NCBI GenBank assembly: GCA_024362935.1 | Contig: JANCRA010000014.1 | Location: 6,589,258 to 6,653,257, forward strand | Direction of reading: 5' to 3' | Origin: Setophaga petechia | Lineage: Eukaryota; Chordata; Aves; Passeriformes; Parulidae | Length of the DNA stretch: 64,000 nucleotides | In this document: in pieces, positions 62,641 to 64,000 of the stretch | Layout of the letters: every line of letters starts with the position of its first letter | Numbering within the stretch: the first letter of the stretch is position 1 | Notes under the pieces: model-generated | Databases searched by the model: none | The model's input: the letters and a program-made list of their open reading frames with translations, nothing else | What the model was told of the DNA's origin: nothing | Translations under genes and position numbers: made by a program

Positions 62641-62914
62641 TGGAGAGGCTTCAGGAATGAGTAAATTAATTACAGACACCGTTTATGTCACATCCGCTGG
62701 GAGCACGGAGGGAGCCCGGGGCTGTCGCCTTTTCGGGAGCAAAAAACGGGATTGATGCAACTTCCTGCGGGTTTCGGGAGTCGGAGCTGGTGTTACCGCC
62801 GTGTTTTGCTCCAGAACGTCCCGCTGGGATTTACAGCTGGACACTGAGGCCGGCTGAGATGTTCGTCCTTGCGCTTCTCCGCAGAGGTGCCGCTGTGCTC
62901 GGGACCCCCGTGCC

Positions 62915-62999
62915 ATGATCACATCCCGCTCCGCCTGGCACCTGGGATCCGGGCCCGCCGCCGGAGCCGCCTGGAACTCCAAGGACCTTGCCCCGGACG
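62915..62999 (+). CDS. KIFC3: KIFC3 first coding exon (partial gene)
   Basis: A 28-codon exon: acceptor CTTCTCCGCAG at 62884, ATG at 62915, donor GACG|GTGAGT after 62999, leaving phase 1. Its start MITSRSAWHLG resembles the MVPSRRTWNLG start of human KIFC3 as I recall it, and KIFC3 is the expected neighbour of CNGB1. KIFC3 is a C-terminal (minus-end-directed) kinesin acting in adherens-junction and Golgi transport. The coiled coil and motor lie beyond the right edge. The call rests on the short match plus synteny. Confidence 0.6.
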
Positions 63000-64000
63000 G
63001 TGAGTACAGCACGGTGGCTTGTCCCTTGTCCTTGCCCCTTGGGGCTCAGCCTGCTGCACTCACGCCCTGCTCACTGGGGAAGGAGAGGCTGGGAACAGGC
63101 CAGCCCGCATTTTTCACATTTCTTTCCGGATGAAGGTCAAGATTTGAGAAACGGGGACTCAGAAGCAGGCACAAAGCTCTGGGCAGCCTGCTGGTGAGAA
63201 GGGAGGGCTGCCTCCATCTCCCTGCTGGCCCCTCCGAGTGGGAATCATAGGGAGAAAGGTTAAAATTTAACATGTAAGATAGAAAACAGAGTGATCTGCA
63301 TGGCAGGGTGAAGGCAGGCCCTTTGCTTCTTCCCAGCCTTGGCTCCTTGGAAAGGCTCCTTGTCCTTCCCTGGCACATGGACCCCATGGGTGAGTTTAGT
63401 TGGAGTTTTGCTCTGTGGAGGCTGAGCTGCTTTGCAGGCAGGCGGGCAGCTGCCTGCCCCAACCTGCAGCTGCTTGCTGGGAAACAGCCCTTCCCTTCCC
63501 ACCTCCCTCCCCAATGGTGCTGAATGGGGCTAGGCAAAGCAGGAGGCTGAACCCCCCGATTTGAACTTCTTTTGGTTTTGGCTTCAGCATTTGCCTTCAT
63601 CCCTCTGTGCTGGCAGACACTTCTCTGGGCACAGCTTCTTCCCTGGCACTCAGGCCAGTCCAGCCAAATGCTGGTTGGCACCAAAGCCTCCAAAACCAGG
63701 GTTTTCAGCTCTTTCTCTGCCCAACGGCTGCTGCTGCCCGTGCCAGGATGGGGAAATCACCTCCTGTTATCCAGCACTTTGGAAACGCTCAATATTCACG
63801 GCATGTGCAAAATATTATGGATAATTAGAGGCTGGGAAGAAGTCCAGAGTGATGGACTAACTTCATAAGGGCACCTCTCCCCCTGGACATTGATTCCACC
63901 TTTGACCCAACTTCCTCTGTGGGGTTTTAGGGGGAAAAAGGCTGCATTATTGAGGTTTGATTTGTGAGCGATTGATTTTTTCCCTGCCAGCTGGAGAAGA
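63000..64000 (+). other. KIFC3: KIFC3 intron (to window edge)
   Basis: No further KIFC3 coding exon recognised; open frames are short and lack coiled-coil or motor motifs. Confidence 0.5.

Overview
The window is nuclear DNA from a vertebrate, most likely a songbird (passerine). The evidence is spliced genes with GT-AG introns, several 3'-end fragments of CR1 LINEs in both orientations, a solo LTR of a type I recall from passerine genomes, compact introns and three CpG-island promoters. There is no sign of operons, rRNA, tRNA or CRISPR. The genes are a conserved block I know from human chromosome 16q21, here in reverse: MMP15 (-), USB1 (-), ZNF319 (+), CNGB1 (+), KIFC3 (+, 5' end only).

Layout. 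1-5011: complete ten-exon coding region of the membrane-anchored metalloproteinase MMP15 on the minus strand. Its CpG island carries a GC-rich minisatellite at 5464-5851. 7297-10783: seven-exon USB1, the U6 snRNA 3' exonuclease, minus strand. 10440-11720: CpG island shared head to head by USB1 and ZNF319. 13299-14960: single coding exon of the many-fingered zinc-finger protein ZNF319, followed by a long presumed 3' UTR with CR1 fragments. 22411-48437: CNGB1, the rod cyclic-nucleotide-gated channel beta subunit. Its N-terminal GARP half (22.4-36 kb) has four short WL...PQP repeats and a 255-codon Glu/Lys tract. Its channel half (38.9-48.4 kb) holds the transmembrane core, pore, C-linker and cyclic-nucleotide domain. 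48.4-61.7 kb: intergenic. 61.7-63.0 kb: CpG island and first coding exon of KIFC3, which runs off the right edge.

I placed exon boundaries by joining reading phases across GT-AG sites. MMP15 (638 aa) and USB1 (262 aa) join without conflict. CNGB1 joins cleanly over its channel half and most of its GARP half. One phase conflict between 25724 and 26792 is resolved by a weak 34-base candidate exon (total then 1499 aa); left unresolved, the natural junction gives a stop and a 274-residue soluble product that resembles mammalian GARP2.

Most unusual features: the roughly 740-base polypurine coding tract next to a 16-bp intronic VNTR; two minisatellites in CNGB1 introns made of copies of the adjoining splice donor; and an isolated CpG-rich patch with an NRL-like element in a CNGB1 intron. 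I did not find a convincing wholly new system; the locus is a known synteny block with lineage-specific repeats and exon changes.
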